A stretch of DNA of 47,020 nucleotides from a virus. Location of the stretch: positions 1 to 47,020 of IMG/VR virus record IMGVR_UViG_3300025012_000146; one strand, written 5' to 3'. Position numbers and translations under genes: made by a program. The notes below the pieces were generated by a model. That model was not told the origin of the DNA, did not search any database, and worked only from the letters and a program-made list of their open reading frames with translations. Below, one piece after another: positions 38,284-46,842 of the stretch. Every line of letters begins with the position of its first letter. The first letter of the stretch is position 1.

Positions 38284-39483
38284 ATGGCAAAATCAGGGCG
38301 AAAAAATCTCGGCACCCATCCCAAACGCGCCTATTTCCGCCAGCGCAGCGCCTCCTGCACTTTCACCATCTTTTACCACGATGGCGATCCGGTTCACTTC
38401 ACCGAGCGCTGCTCGCCGCAAGTAGCAATAAATATCGTTGCCAGAATCAACGAACGAATCGCCCGCCACACCTTCGATCTCAAAGACTTTGCCTTCATCA
38501 AACCGGTCTCCATAAATCTGCTCGATTTCCTCTCTGCCTACATCACCGCCCGCGATCGCCGCGTCCAGCTTGGCCAGCTCTCCCCTCTCTCTATGCAAAA
38601 AGACATTAATTCACTCAAGCTCTTCACCCACGTCATCGGTCCCAATTCCCTCATTGATACCATCAGCCCAAACCATATTGAGGATTTCCGCCTCAAACTC
38701 CTGACCACCAATAGCAAAAATGCCAAGCCCTATTCCCCTGCCAGCATCAACAGCTATATGAAAAGCATCTCTGCCGCCTTCAACTGGGCGATCCGCGAGC
38801 ATAAATGGCTTTCCTCGAATCCTTGTGACCCTATCGAGCCGCTTCCCTTTGAAATCAAAAAGCGTATTCATACTCCGGAAGAAATCGACATCATTCGCAC
38901 TGCCCTGGCCGGAAAATCAACTCCCTGGAAGCTCGATGTCTATAACCTCGGCCTCTGGCTCGGCGCCCGCCGCTCCGAGATCCATGCCATGAAAGCTGAA
39001 CATCTTTTTTACAAACATTTCAACGGCCCCGAAGCCATCCCTTTCCTGGAACTCTATGGCAAGGGCAATAAAATCCGCATCGTTCCCCTCGGCCCCAAAG
39101 CCCATCAACTCATCAAAAATCGCATCGCCATCCTCCAGGATGACCAGGCGCAAAAACACATCATCGATACCAGCCTCTTTAAACCCGAGTTGCTCAATCG
39201 TGTTATGGACCGCCTGAATGATCATTATCTCTTTTGGGAAATCCTTCACCCCGGCGCCATCAGCCGCGCCTTCACTACGCTATTCCGCATGCTGAATCTT
39301 CCCCATACCCGCTTTCACGATACCCGCAAATCATTCGGCACCTACGCCCTCGAGGACGGCGCCACCCTCGAATACGTCCAGGCCAACCTCGGCCATGCCG
39401 ACAAACGCACCACCGAGCGCATCTACACCGAAATCACCTTGAAAAAACTCCACCTCGAGCGCAACCTCCATGATGAGAAATAA
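38284..39483 (+). CDS. int: Tyrosine integrase
   Basis: The 399-residue protein has a SAM-like core-binding domain (residues 75-165, INLLDFLSAYITARD) and a catalytic domain with Arg in LGARRSEIHAM, Lys in GKGNKIRIVPL, His-x-x-Arg in RFHDTRKSFGTYAL, LGHADKRTTERIY with the tyrosine nucleophile. The N-terminal 70 residues (FYHDGDPVHFTERCS) may be an arm-binding domain. It is transcribed with the repressor, with its stop 89 nt before a tRNA-Ala half, so it very likely integrates the phage at that tRNA gene. Confidence 0.95.
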   Translation: MAKSGRKNLGTHPKRAYFRQRSASCTFTIFYHDGDPVHFTERCSPQVAINIVARINERIARHTFDLKDFAFIKPVSINLLDFLSAYITARDRRVQLGQLSPLSMQKDINSLKLFTHVIGPNSLIDTISPNHIEDFRLKLLTTNSKNAKPYSPASINSYMKSISAAFNWAIREHKWLSSNPCDPIEPLPFEIKKRIHTPEEIDIIRTALAGKSTPWKLDVYNLGLWLGARRSEIHAMKAEHLFYKHFNGPEAIPFLELYGKGNKIRIVPLGPKAHQLIKNRIAILQDDQAQKHIIDTSLFKPELLNRVMDRLNDHYLFWEILHPGAISRAFTTLFRMLNLPHTRFHDTRKSFGTYALEDGATLEYVQANLGHADKRTTERIYTEITLKKLHLERNLHDEK

Positions 39484-39510
39484 AAAAGCCCCGTTTCCCG
39501 CGGAGCCTTT
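39482..39510 (-). terminator. Late-operon terminator
   Basis: On the minus strand AAAGGCTCCG pairs with CGGGGCTTTT (with G-U pairs) and a TTTTTTATTT run follows. It lies after the last late gene (stop 39734) and the attP site, stopping transcription at the end of integrase. Confidence 0.6.
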
Positions 39511-39733
39511 GACATCCTCTTGACAACCTTTTGACAATCGTCAAGTTGTCACTTTATCATTATGTTTTTTGTGGAGCTAAGGGGAGTCGAACCCCTGACC
39601 TCTTGACTGCCAGTAAGATACTAGATTCAGATTAAAGCATTGATAATCTTACATTGCTTTACTCCAAATCCTTCGGTTTATAGCGTTTTCCTTCCGTTTG
39701 TCAGCTATTTGTCAAAGACTACTTTTTGACAAA
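39508..39733. repeat. Arm-type integrase site candidates (TTGACAA motifs)
   Basis: TTTGACA or its complement recurs at 39508-39514, 39519-39526, 39529-39537, 39546-39551, 39697-39703, 39708-39715 and 39725-39733. Four copies lie on one side and three on the other of the tRNA-like core, with a further imperfect inverted repeat (AAAGCATTG/CATTGCTTT) at about 39635-39660. This is the layout of arm-type sites in attP. Confidence 0.65.
39572..39613 (-). other. attP: attP core: 3' half of tRNA-Ala(GGC)
   Basis: The minus strand is the 3' half of an alanine tRNA: anticodon loop CTGGCAG (GGC at 39611-39609), TCAAG, AGGTC, T-arm AGGGG-TTCGACT-CCCCT and acceptor TAGCTCCA. Compared with E. coli alaX/alaW (tRNA-Ala GGC) the pattern agrees over most of the half. 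No 5' half is present, so it is not a functional tRNA but an attachment site that restores the host gene on integration. Confidence 0.85.
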
Positions 39734-40399
39734 TCAACTTGTAATCAAACGCTTCAAATTTCCACTGGCATCCCTGTGAATCAGTGTATCCGCATCCGCT
39801 GAATTCTCGCCTCGATAAAACCATCCTACACCACTTGAAGGGTCGGTTTTTACAGATACAAATTCGAAGCCCCCCGATTCATCTATATAAATCCTTTTCG
39901 ATGTTCCTGTATAAAAATCAATAGTACCACTTGTAACATTGCCTGCTCTTATGATTACTTTACCAGTTTGTGCATTCTCATTGCCATTCAGTTCAATTTG
40001 CGACCCCCTTGCTGTGGCAATGGCACCTCCTCCGCCAATCCTCACTTTTTCAGTGTCACTTCCGTCGTCTGTATTCATATAAATATCCCGTGATGCCATG
40101 AATTTCAAATGAGCGTATGAAAGTATGTCGCCTGTATTAAACAGTGCGTTTCCGGTTATAGTCATATCTGCAGCAAAAAGAGCGTTTGCATGGACACTTT
40201 TTACGTAAAACTTTAAACTATCCGTATCAGCCCAATTCCTTAATCTGACTCCCTCTGTAGACCCTATTGTTTTTAACGTGAATCCTTGTGTGGAATTGCC
40301 AAATCTAAGATGATTTTCTTCAATGAGTCTAATTTGTGCAACCGCAAATATTGTCACAAGCAATGTGACTATAATGACAGCTCTTAATGCTTCTTTCAT
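39734..40399 (-). CDS. Secreted tail-region protein (221 aa)
   Basis: MKEALRAVIIVTLLVTIFAVA then QIRL is a signal peptide with Gln at +1. The mature chain has repeated short beta elements typical of fibre shafts (ADTDSLKFYVKSVHANALFAADMTITGNALF, RDIYMNTDDGSDTEKVRIGGGG) and ends with a beta-rich head (VKTDPSSGVGWFYRGENS). Its last codons overlap the attP-arm region. It is the last gene of the late transcript, where a tail-fibre or receptor-binding subunit might be encoded. Confidence 0.75.
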   Translation of the reverse strand: MKEALRAVIIVTLLVTIFAVAQIRLIEENHLRFGNSTQGFTLKTIGSTEGVRLRNWADTDSLKFYVKSVHANALFAADMTITGNALFNTGDILSYAHLKFMASRDIYMNTDDGSDTEKVRIGGGGAIATARGSQIELNGNENAQTGKVIIRAGNVTSGTIDFYTGTSKRIYIDESGGFEFVSVKTDPSSGVGWFYRGENSADADTLIHRDASGNLKRLITS

Positions 40400-40410
40400 T
40401 TTTTATATCC

Positions 40411-42726
40411 TTATTTAAAAACGTATCCGGTTCTAATTGTTAATCGCGATATAAGATACCCATTTATATTTGTAGTTTTTGCTTTTATTTGTGCATCGTG
40501 TTCTCTAAGTGGAACCATCCCTCCCGTTGGATGTAAATAACTCGGAAGCCACGCTTTCCACCCTGTTTGTTCCTTTGTCTGGTTTGCAGTAATCCATAAT
40601 TGCGAATTATCCAACATCACATTTCCTGCATCAAATAATGCTATTCCCAATGAATCCGGGGATAGTACCTGTTCAGAATAAATTGATATATTAAAAACAG
40701 GAATTGCTCCAATCAGATTAGAACCAAAGTTTTCATTACCTCTAAATGGATAACTCCAGAATTTTAGTGTTGCCCAATCAGTATTATTTATAACATACTG
40801 ATCCGGTAGAAAATATGAACTATTGACCAAAACACTATATGTATTGTTCTCTGATCTACTATTCTCAAAAAAATAATCCTTGTTTGCAATCAGATATTTG
40901 CTTTTCAAAACAAAATAAGGGTTTGGTTCCTGTCCATTCACCATAATAAGATCGCCATTGTCTATTACCGCACTCATACTGCCTGGATCGGCGTCAACAA
41001 AAGTTGGTTCTAAAATTGTAGTAAAACCAAAAGTTGCATCGCCGTGAACTACATTATAACTCGTTTTGAGAATATGTAAATAACCAGATTTTAAATTGCC
41101 AACACCAGTGCGATGCCCCAACACAACGATGAAAGTCGTATCTTGTGTAGTGACAATATCTGTGTTTGCATTATATCCAGAAACTCGCGCGGGAGATAAA
41201 GTCTGCCCAATCATCCCCTCATAAGTCCATGTCGCACCCAAATCCGCACTTGTAAAAACAGCACTGCCATAAATTGCTACTCGACATATCATAAGTAGTT
41301 TATCGTTTGCATCAATCCCTAAAGCGGGTTCGTTAGAGGATGGATTGCTAAATTGCGACGAATCCTCATCAAATGTCGCAAGCGTCACACTCGTCCAACT
41401 CCCGGCCCTATCATCACTATAGGCAATCTTTATTTTCCCTGAATCACTGGGCCATGAAGTAATAATAGGTAAATCCGCATAAGCTAAAATTAATCGACCT
41501 GTGGACGTTTCAATTATATCAGAAGTTAATTCAGGCCACATCTCTCTGCTGATTGAAATTTCTGCGCCCCAACTTGATCCATTATTAATCGATTTTACCG
41601 AATATATAGCAACAGCTTCATCGTCTGCACTCGCCGCTATACTAAAGACTAATATCCACTCATTTTGACTTGTAATTCCAAATGTAACATTCTCCGTGAT
41701 ATAGTTCACAGCATCTACACGTGTATATAATACAGTAGCATCTCCCCAGGAGACTCCGTGATCTGTCGATAATCTGTAGTAAATATTATCGTTATTCAAA
41801 CTATAAAGGAATAACAAACTATCACCCGTTATCGTCTTTACCAAATTGCCAAAACTCAGGAAACTTCCTCCTGATAGATTTCCAAGTCTTCCTGTTTCAA
41901 AGTCATTTTTTGCTAATGACAAACTTGATTCATTGCTGAGGTAATTCACACAATCCTTCGCAGCAATTGACAGTTTGTCCCATGAAGCGCCCCCATCCTT
42001 CATTCGTATCACCTCTTGACCCGGAACGTTCTCCAAAGTTTCATCGTCTGGTTGATTGTTTATTGTTCCACCCCCAGATGACTGAATTCTGTTCCACACC
42101 GCCTGAGTCAGTTTTGACGAATCTATCGTCGCAGAATGAATATCTTCGCCAAGCAACGTGCTGTTTAATACTTTACCTGTCGTAATAGCATCATCGGCTA
42201 CTTTTGCAGTTACAACAGATTCACTTCCAAGCTTATCTTCCGTAACGGCACCAGCACTTAACTTTGCTTCGGTAACTGAGGAGTTTTTGAGCTTTTGTGT
42301 AGATATCGCCGTATCCCCGATTGCAATACTCAATGCTTGCAAAGCCGCATTCAACTTTTCGAAATATTCGGATGTGTCACTCCCAGGTATCGTCTTATCC
42401 GTCAATCCCGCCTTTCGCCACCCCGCATCTTCACCATAATTCGACCCGCCCGCAGGATCTGTGTATAATTTATATTTCCCCGTCTTCTCCACTTCGAACT
42501 CAAAGACAAAAACGCTATTCGCCGTGTCCGACCGGCTTACGTTATACGCCCCCTGGATGATCTCCGCGCTCGTCCGTGTCCCGCTCACGCCCCTCAATTG
42601 CGCCGTATAGGATGAATCGGGCATCCGAATTCGGTAAACCGTCTGCCCGAAAACCTCACTATGGCCCAGGAGCAGGACCGTCAGCAATATAAATATCGTC
42701 AAATTCCTGGTCAATATCGTCCGCAT
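40411..42726 (-). CDS. Secreted tail spike with sialidase-like (BNR/Asp-box) propeller
   Basis: I choose ATG 42726 (MRTILTRNLTIFILL), with AAGGA eight bases upstream. The signal peptide ends LLGHSEVFG|QTVYR, Gln at +1. Residues about 100-215 hold short repeats of AVTEAKL-SAGAVTEDKL type that could form a trimeric stalk. Residues about 280-580 carry at least four Asp-box-like motifs (STDHGVSWG, SINNGSSWG, SDDRAGSWT, SADLGATWT) of BNR sialidase-type propellers; key sialidase catalytic residues cannot be confirmed. The C-terminal part is beta-rich. DNA from about 42400 downstream is AT-richer than the N-terminal coding part, as if the receptor-binding end was exchanged. Confidence 0.8.
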   Translation of the reverse strand: MRTILTRNLTIFILLTVLLLGHSEVFGQTVYRIRMPDSSYTAQLRGVSGTRTSAEIIQGAYNVSRSDTANSVFVFEFEVEKTGKYKLYTDPAGGSNYGEDAGWRKAGLTDKTIPGSDTSEYFEKLNAALQALSIAIGDTAISTQKLKNSSVTEAKLSAGAVTEDKLGSESVVTAKVADDAITTGKVLNSTLLGEDIHSATIDSSKLTQAVWNRIQSSGGGTINNQPDDETLENVPGQEVIRMKDGGASWDKLSIAAKDCVNYLSNESSLSLAKNDFETGRLGNLSGGSFLSFGNLVKTITGDSLLFLYSLNNDNIYYRLSTDHGVSWGDATVLYTRVDAVNYITENVTFGITSQNEWILVFSIAASADDEAVAIYSVKSINNGSSWGAEISISREMWPELTSDIIETSTGRLILAYADLPIITSWPSDSGKIKIAYSDDRAGSWTSVTLATFDEDSSQFSNPSSNEPALGIDANDKLLMICRVAIYGSAVFTSADLGATWTYEGMIGQTLSPARVSGYNANTDIVTTQDTTFIVVLGHRTGVGNLKSGYLHILKTSYNVVHGDATFGFTTILEPTFVDADPGSMSAVIDNGDLIMVNGQEPNPYFVLKSKYLIANKDYFFENSRSENNTYSVLVNSSYFLPDQYVINNTDWATLKFWSYPFRGNENFGSNLIGAIPVFNISIYSEQVLSPDSLGIALFDAGNVMLDNSQLWITANQTKEQTGWKAWLPSYLHPTGGMVPLREHDAQIKAKTTNINGYLISRLTIRTGYVFK

Positions 42727-42838
42727 AAGCCTGTCCTTCTGCATAAAGAATTTGTTTCCAGGTACATTCGTCAATAGTTGTCGTCTCCGCCGCCGTCTCA
42801 GCCACGGTTGCCGGCGGAGCCGTATATTCAATTGGCAT
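42659..42838 (-). CDS. Possible 59-aa acidic ORF overlapping two genes
   Basis: A frame from ATG 42838 (overlapping the previous stop) encodes MPIEYTAPPATVAETAAETTT, an acidic product ending DGPAPGP. It overlaps the spike start by 68 nt in another frame. Start overlap favours translation; a weak ribosome site and the overlap argue against it. Confidence 0.4.
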   Translation of the reverse strand: MPIEYTAPPATVAETAAETTTIDECTWKQILYAEGQAYADDIDQEFDDIYIADGPAPGP

Positions 42839-43328
42839 TGATCAATTTATCCGCTTTCTTATCCTTTAAATCCCATTTGATCTGCAAAATGTCCGATCGC
42901 TTGAAAATCTCCTCCACGGTCGAATTGATTTGATTATTGCTCAAGCTCGTCATTGGCCAACTCAATACCTGACCATTCTTATAGCCAATCAAAATTCTGT
43001 CATCCGGTTTTTGCTTTTTCACCCATACTATTACCTTTTGCTCCTGCTTTTTCAGCAACTTAGCAATGTCCTTATCCGTAATTTGCGGCTTTTTTACCGC
43101 ATACTGCGCAAAGCCTTTATCGAACAGACTGTAACTCACCGTGTCCGAAAAAGCAACCTTGCCGTCTTTGCGGAGGTAATCGGTGTAGACTTTCATCTCC
43201 ACAAAAGGAGAATTGAACTCTACATAATGTTTACTTTTTAGCTGTTTGGCTTGTATCTGGCAATTGGATTCTCTTGGGAGGCTCAAGCCGATAGCCAATA
43301 TCAACAAACTTGCGGTAATCAATCGCAT
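42828..43328 (-). CDS. Secreted 166-aa protein (spanin-like position)
   Basis: MRLITASLLILAIGLSLPRESNC then QIQAK is a signal peptide. The Cys at the end is not in a good lipobox, so a lipoprotein is uncertain. The mature part is Lys-rich with a beta N-half (YVEFNSPFVEMKVYTDYLRKDG) and helices later (DKDIAKLLKKQEQKVIVWVKK). It starts inside the 92-aa TM gene, overlapping by 98 nt in a different frame, the arrangement of i-spanin/o-spanin pairs. A tail-associated secreted protein is the alternative. Confidence 0.65.
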   Translation of the reverse strand: MRLITASLLILAIGLSLPRESNCQIQAKQLKSKHYVEFNSPFVEMKVYTDYLRKDGKVAFSDTVSYSLFDKGFAQYAVKKPQITDKDIAKLLKKQEQKVIVWVKKQKPDDRILIGYKNGQVLSWPMTSLSNNQINSTVEEIFKRSDILQIKWDLKDKKADKLINAN

Positions 43329-43509
43329 TTCTTTCCAGCCCTTCCTGCAGGATGATATTCGTGTTGTTTAACATTGCTTTCATATCGGCGTTTTCCAAAG
43401 CCATCTTTTCGATGAATCTGGCTTCCGTACCGCGCCCAGCAAAGAAAGCAATAATTATAAGAGAAATGATAAAACCAATAACAGACCAATTCTTTTTTAT
43501 AAAGTCCAT
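43231..43509 (-). CDS. N-anchored coiled-coil protein (92 aa), i-spanin candidate
   Basis: Residues 8-26 (WSVIGFIISLIIIAFFAGRG) form a signal anchor, followed by a periplasmic coiled coil (FIEKMALENADMKAMLNNTNIILQEGLERN) and a Pro-rich end (EPPKRIQLPDTS). This is the classical architecture of an inner-membrane spanin. It lies 11 nt after the 1105-aa fibre gene and overlaps the next secreted gene. No endolysin lies beside it. Confidence 0.65.
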   Translation of the reverse strand: MDFIKKNWSVIGFIISLIIIAFFAGRGTEARFIEKMALENADMKAMLNNTNIILQEGLERNAIDYRKFVDIGYRLEPPKRIQLPDTSQTAKK

Positions 43510-43519
43510 AAAATCCTCA

Positions 43520-46500
43520 TCAAATTACCGTATTCGTGTCGGCTGCCGCCCAAAACACAGAACCTCCAACCGTTATTTTCACCCATCGCACAACACCACC
43601 ACCGGTTTTAACCGTGTCTATTTTAGTAGCCGTAGCGTTGCTGCTCGTAAGCAATAAAGATGCGCCTGCAAGCGGCTGTGCGATTGCTCCAATCGTCCCA
43701 TCCGTCAAATCAACAATCGCATATCCTCCCGCATCGTCATCCGCCATTGGCGAATTCTGTGCCCTGAAAACACTTGTCGTGCTGACCCAAAAATAATTTG
43801 CGTTTCCGTCATCCGCGTAAAGCTGCAACTGGCCTGGCTCGTTATCTGCCCCTCCGTCGGTAATACTAAGCATACTTGGTTCCGTTGCAGTCGTCCGCCC
43901 AACAGCCAAATAACCGGCATTGTTATCCTGGATAATCTCGAAATAAGAGTTCCCCGTACCTGTGACGTCGAGCGTAATCGGACTCGCACCCTGGATCAAC
44001 TGCGTCGAAACAGCATCCAGATAAGCAATGCCGTCAACCTTGATATTGACCAAGTAAAGGCTATCCTCAGTCTGGCTATAAAGTACATTACCTCCATCCA
44101 AATAAATTGAATCTGCTGCAATAGCCGTCAAAGCCGCATCAAGCGGCTGGAAGTTCAATAGATCATAAGGCGTGGCCACTTGTGTCGTATCAACCTCTAT
44201 ATCATCATCCGCTGTAATGTTGATTCCAAATCCTTCATAATTATCCAAAGAATCACCAAAGTTTGCAATCAACATGAAATCATCATCATTGGCCGCCAGC
44301 GAATCCCCAAAATCCGCCTTTAGCATATCATCCGCACTGCTCACATCCCATGCCGAATAATCCAGCCAAACCAATTCACCCGTAGGTGCATCGTCCCACA
44401 TCAAAATCCTGTCCGCTCCAGGATCAGCCGGAAAAACCGCATCATCGCCGCTGATAGCATGCTCGGAGGCGTGCGTTTCTTCCTCATACCCAACATCGTC
44501 CGTAAAATCAGCAAGAGTAATATCGGCCAGATCAAGTGCATCATCATCAATCGTATTCGCCGCAATTATTTCTCCGTCTATGCTGTCCACTACCGTCCAT
44601 GTTACCGCACCGACTTTGATATTCTTGCCCGTTGCAATCGTAAAATCATCAGTAAGATGTAAAGAATCATGTCTTACATCTGAAGTCGTAAGAACATTCT
44701 GATCTAAATGGTATCCGTCTATCATATCGGCATTGAGATTTGCATTGACCGTTGTTGACGTAATCACAAACGGCGCCGTCCCGATTTCCAGCGTGTTTGT
44801 AAGCTGATTATTCATGCCCAGAGTTGTAATTCCCGATAAAGCACCAGCATTAATGATGAGCGAGTTAATCGTATTGCTGCTTGTCGGCGCCGTAATTGCC
44901 TTGTCAAAGCTATATCCAACCCCTTGTGTGCTGGTAACTGCCCACTTAGCAAGTGCTGGATCAGCATTTGCCGTTAATGTCCATGTCATAGCCTCAGATG
45001 TTATCGCTGAGCCGTCGCTGTCCGCATCTCCTCTGATACTGAAAATCGGGATACTCTGATCTATTGTTCCTATTCCACCGATCTTGATATAAGGTGCTGC
45101 CGATTCTGCACTGATTAAAACCCCGCCAGTATCGATTGCCGCTAAGGTGGCATGCGTTTTTTCTGCGTCCGAATCCCACATTGCCCAGATAGGAGTAGTT
45201 CCAGCAATGGAATTTAAAGCCGGGACGACCGTTGTCCCGAGGCCAACTTTGCCCTGATAATTTTGATACAGACCCAGCGTTCCACCATTACCTGTATAAA
45301 ATGCCAATTCACCAGTATTCGTACACGACCCAATAATTTGTGAACCCAATGTTCTATTCGCTTGAGTATAGAAATCTAAAGTTGCATCTGTCGCAGATAC
45401 TTCTGAATTTGCAGTCAATCTAATAACATTTCTAACCGTTAAGTTCGCCGTAGATGCCATCGCCCCGATGCCGACGTTTTCTGCAAAATAAAATGACCTA
45501 TTATCGGCCGCATCAAATGACCAGTATGAATTAGCCGGATCATTCGCCCCAACCATTTTAACAACCAAATTATCAATATCCGTCGCCGAGGCATCCGAAT
45601 CAGCATCGCCGTATAAAATAAACGACGGCATTTCCTGGTCTCCCGCATCCGAGCCAACAATCAAATTGCCGTCTTGGAAATCATATCCACCTCCCGCGCC
45701 TGAAAATACTATCTGATCCGAAGTGTTCCATGTGACAGTTGATATATCGCCATCCGTTGCCGCCCCGGAAATCGTTGGCACTCCTGCATTCACAAATATT
45801 TTAATACTGGAATCCGTATTTGCGAACTCTACTTCTTGGGAAACATAAATAGAGGCGGTTTGGCCTTTGCCACCGACGCAAAGATTGTCTGAAATATAAG
45901 CTGAATTCCAGGCAGCAGATGCTCCTAAAGTATACGTATCTGCGGCTCCCGGATTGATGTTTGAATAACTTATGATTCCACCACTTGCCCCTGTATGAAC
46001 TTCTTGATCTGCCGTATTCCATGCAATGCTCCCCTGATCATTGTCGCTTGCCACAAAATTAAGCTGTCCAGTAGTTCCTCCATTGGCTCCGGTCGTTATT
46101 GGCTTGTCGAAAACATATCCTGCGGATTGTGTGCTTGTTATTCCCCAATAAGCAGCCGTCGGATCACTTGCTCCGTTTAATGCCCAAGTTATTGTTTCAT
46201 TTGTTGTAGTGCCATCCGTATCCGCATCACCAGTTATTTTGAAATCTGGTGTAATTTGATCCGTTGCCGTTAATGCTCCCAAATACATATCGGCATTCAG
46301 AACACTAAAAATATCCATTGACTGATCGTCAAAAGCGATTTGCCCTTTCCCAGTCCCAAGTCCGAAAAACTTATCATCAGCAATCACCACATTATCGCTG
46401 ATGTTCACAGTATCAAGGTTCGTCACACCCGCCAAATCCGTGAAAGTGTTCACCCACAACGAATCCGTCAGCAGTGTTATGCTCGTGTCCACCATGGCGA

Positions 46501-46837
46501 TAAGAGTCTGCACCACCACATTCTCAAAGCCAAACCAACCCGGGTGTGTACTGCCATTGATCGAGAAATTCAGCGTATCCCCATCGATCACCAGCAAAGG
46601 CACGATTGGCCAGGTTCCCTGCGGCATGCCGGCGTGATACGTGCTGTCATCCAAATTGAAATAAATCGTCCGCGCCTGCGAGATCCCGGTTGTATCCCGC
46701 ACGAAAAATAACCGGTTCTGGTGATGGCCCAGGTCCGCCCAGACCGAACTCACCAATCCAATCAGTATAGCAAATACAGCCAACCACATACTCAGCCTTA
46801 GCCTCAGCCTCAGCCTTTTATCTGATATTTTTTTCAT
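43520..46837 (-). CDS. Large secreted fibre protein with internal repeats (1105 aa)
   Basis: The leader MKKISDKRLRLRLRLSMWL has an Arg-Leu run encoded by the GCCTCA/GCCTTA repeat, then a hydrophobic core and SSVWA|DLGHH cleavage site; ATG at residue 17 could be the true start. Three long repeats begin at about residues 195, 400 and 593 with GDADTDG or GDADSDG and share YW-x4-S-like and GYVFDKPIT/GYSFDKAIT ends. Between them lie glycine/Asn/Asp-rich beta elements typical of phage fibres. The C-terminal 300 residues contain repeated GDSL-Asp units and end in a beta head. It is probably a trimeric host-binding or decoration fibre. Confidence 0.8.
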   Translation of the reverse strand: MKKISDKRLRLRLRLSMWLAVFAILIGLVSSVWADLGHHQNRLFFVRDTTGISQARTIYFNLDDSTYHAGMPQGTWPIVPLLVIDGDTLNFSINGSTHPGWFGFENVVVQTLIAMVDTSITLLTDSLWVNTFTDLAGVTNLDTVNISDNVVIADDKFFGLGTGKGQIAFDDQSMDIFSVLNADMYLGALTATDQITPDFKITGDADTDGTTTNETITWALNGASDPTAAYWGITSTQSAGYVFDKPITTGANGGTTGQLNFVASDNDQGSIAWNTADQEVHTGASGGIISYSNINPGAADTYTLGASAAWNSAYISDNLCVGGKGQTASIYVSQEVEFANTDSSIKIFVNAGVPTISGAATDGDISTVTWNTSDQIVFSGAGGGYDFQDGNLIVGSDAGDQEMPSFILYGDADSDASATDIDNLVVKMVGANDPANSYWSFDAADNRSFYFAENVGIGAMASTANLTVRNVIRLTANSEVSATDATLDFYTQANRTLGSQIIGSCTNTGELAFYTGNGGTLGLYQNYQGKVGLGTTVVPALNSIAGTTPIWAMWDSDAEKTHATLAAIDTGGVLISAESAAPYIKIGGIGTIDQSIPIFSIRGDADSDGSAITSEAMTWTLTANADPALAKWAVTSTQGVGYSFDKAITAPTSSNTINSLIINAGALSGITTLGMNNQLTNTLEIGTAPFVITSTTVNANLNADMIDGYHLDQNVLTTSDVRHDSLHLTDDFTIATGKNIKVGAVTWTVVDSIDGEIIAANTIDDDALDLADITLADFTDDVGYEEETHASEHAISGDDAVFPADPGADRILMWDDAPTGELVWLDYSAWDVSSADDMLKADFGDSLAANDDDFMLIANFGDSLDNYEGFGINITADDDIEVDTTQVATPYDLLNFQPLDAALTAIAADSIYLDGGNVLYSQTEDSLYLVNIKVDGIAYLDAVSTQLIQGASPITLDVTGTGNSYFEIIQDNNAGYLAVGRTTATEPSMLSITDGGADNEPGQLQLYADDGNANYFWVSTTSVFRAQNSPMADDDAGGYAIVDLTDGTIGAIAQPLAGASLLLTSSNATATKIDTVKTGGGVVRWVKITVGGSVFWAAADTNTVI
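46795..46817. repeat. Hexanucleotide repeat in the signal-peptide coding region
   Basis: CAGCCTTAGCCTCAGCCTCAGCC (plus strand) encodes the Arg-Leu run before the hydrophobic core of the 1105-aa protein. Length changes would vary the positive charge of the leader. Confidence 0.75.
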
Positions 46838-46842
46838 CTTCG

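Noticed and set aside
39572-39613. A tRNA-Ala gene
   Set aside because: Only the 3' half is present; the neighbouring sequence has no D-arm or 5' acceptor strand, so it is read as attP.
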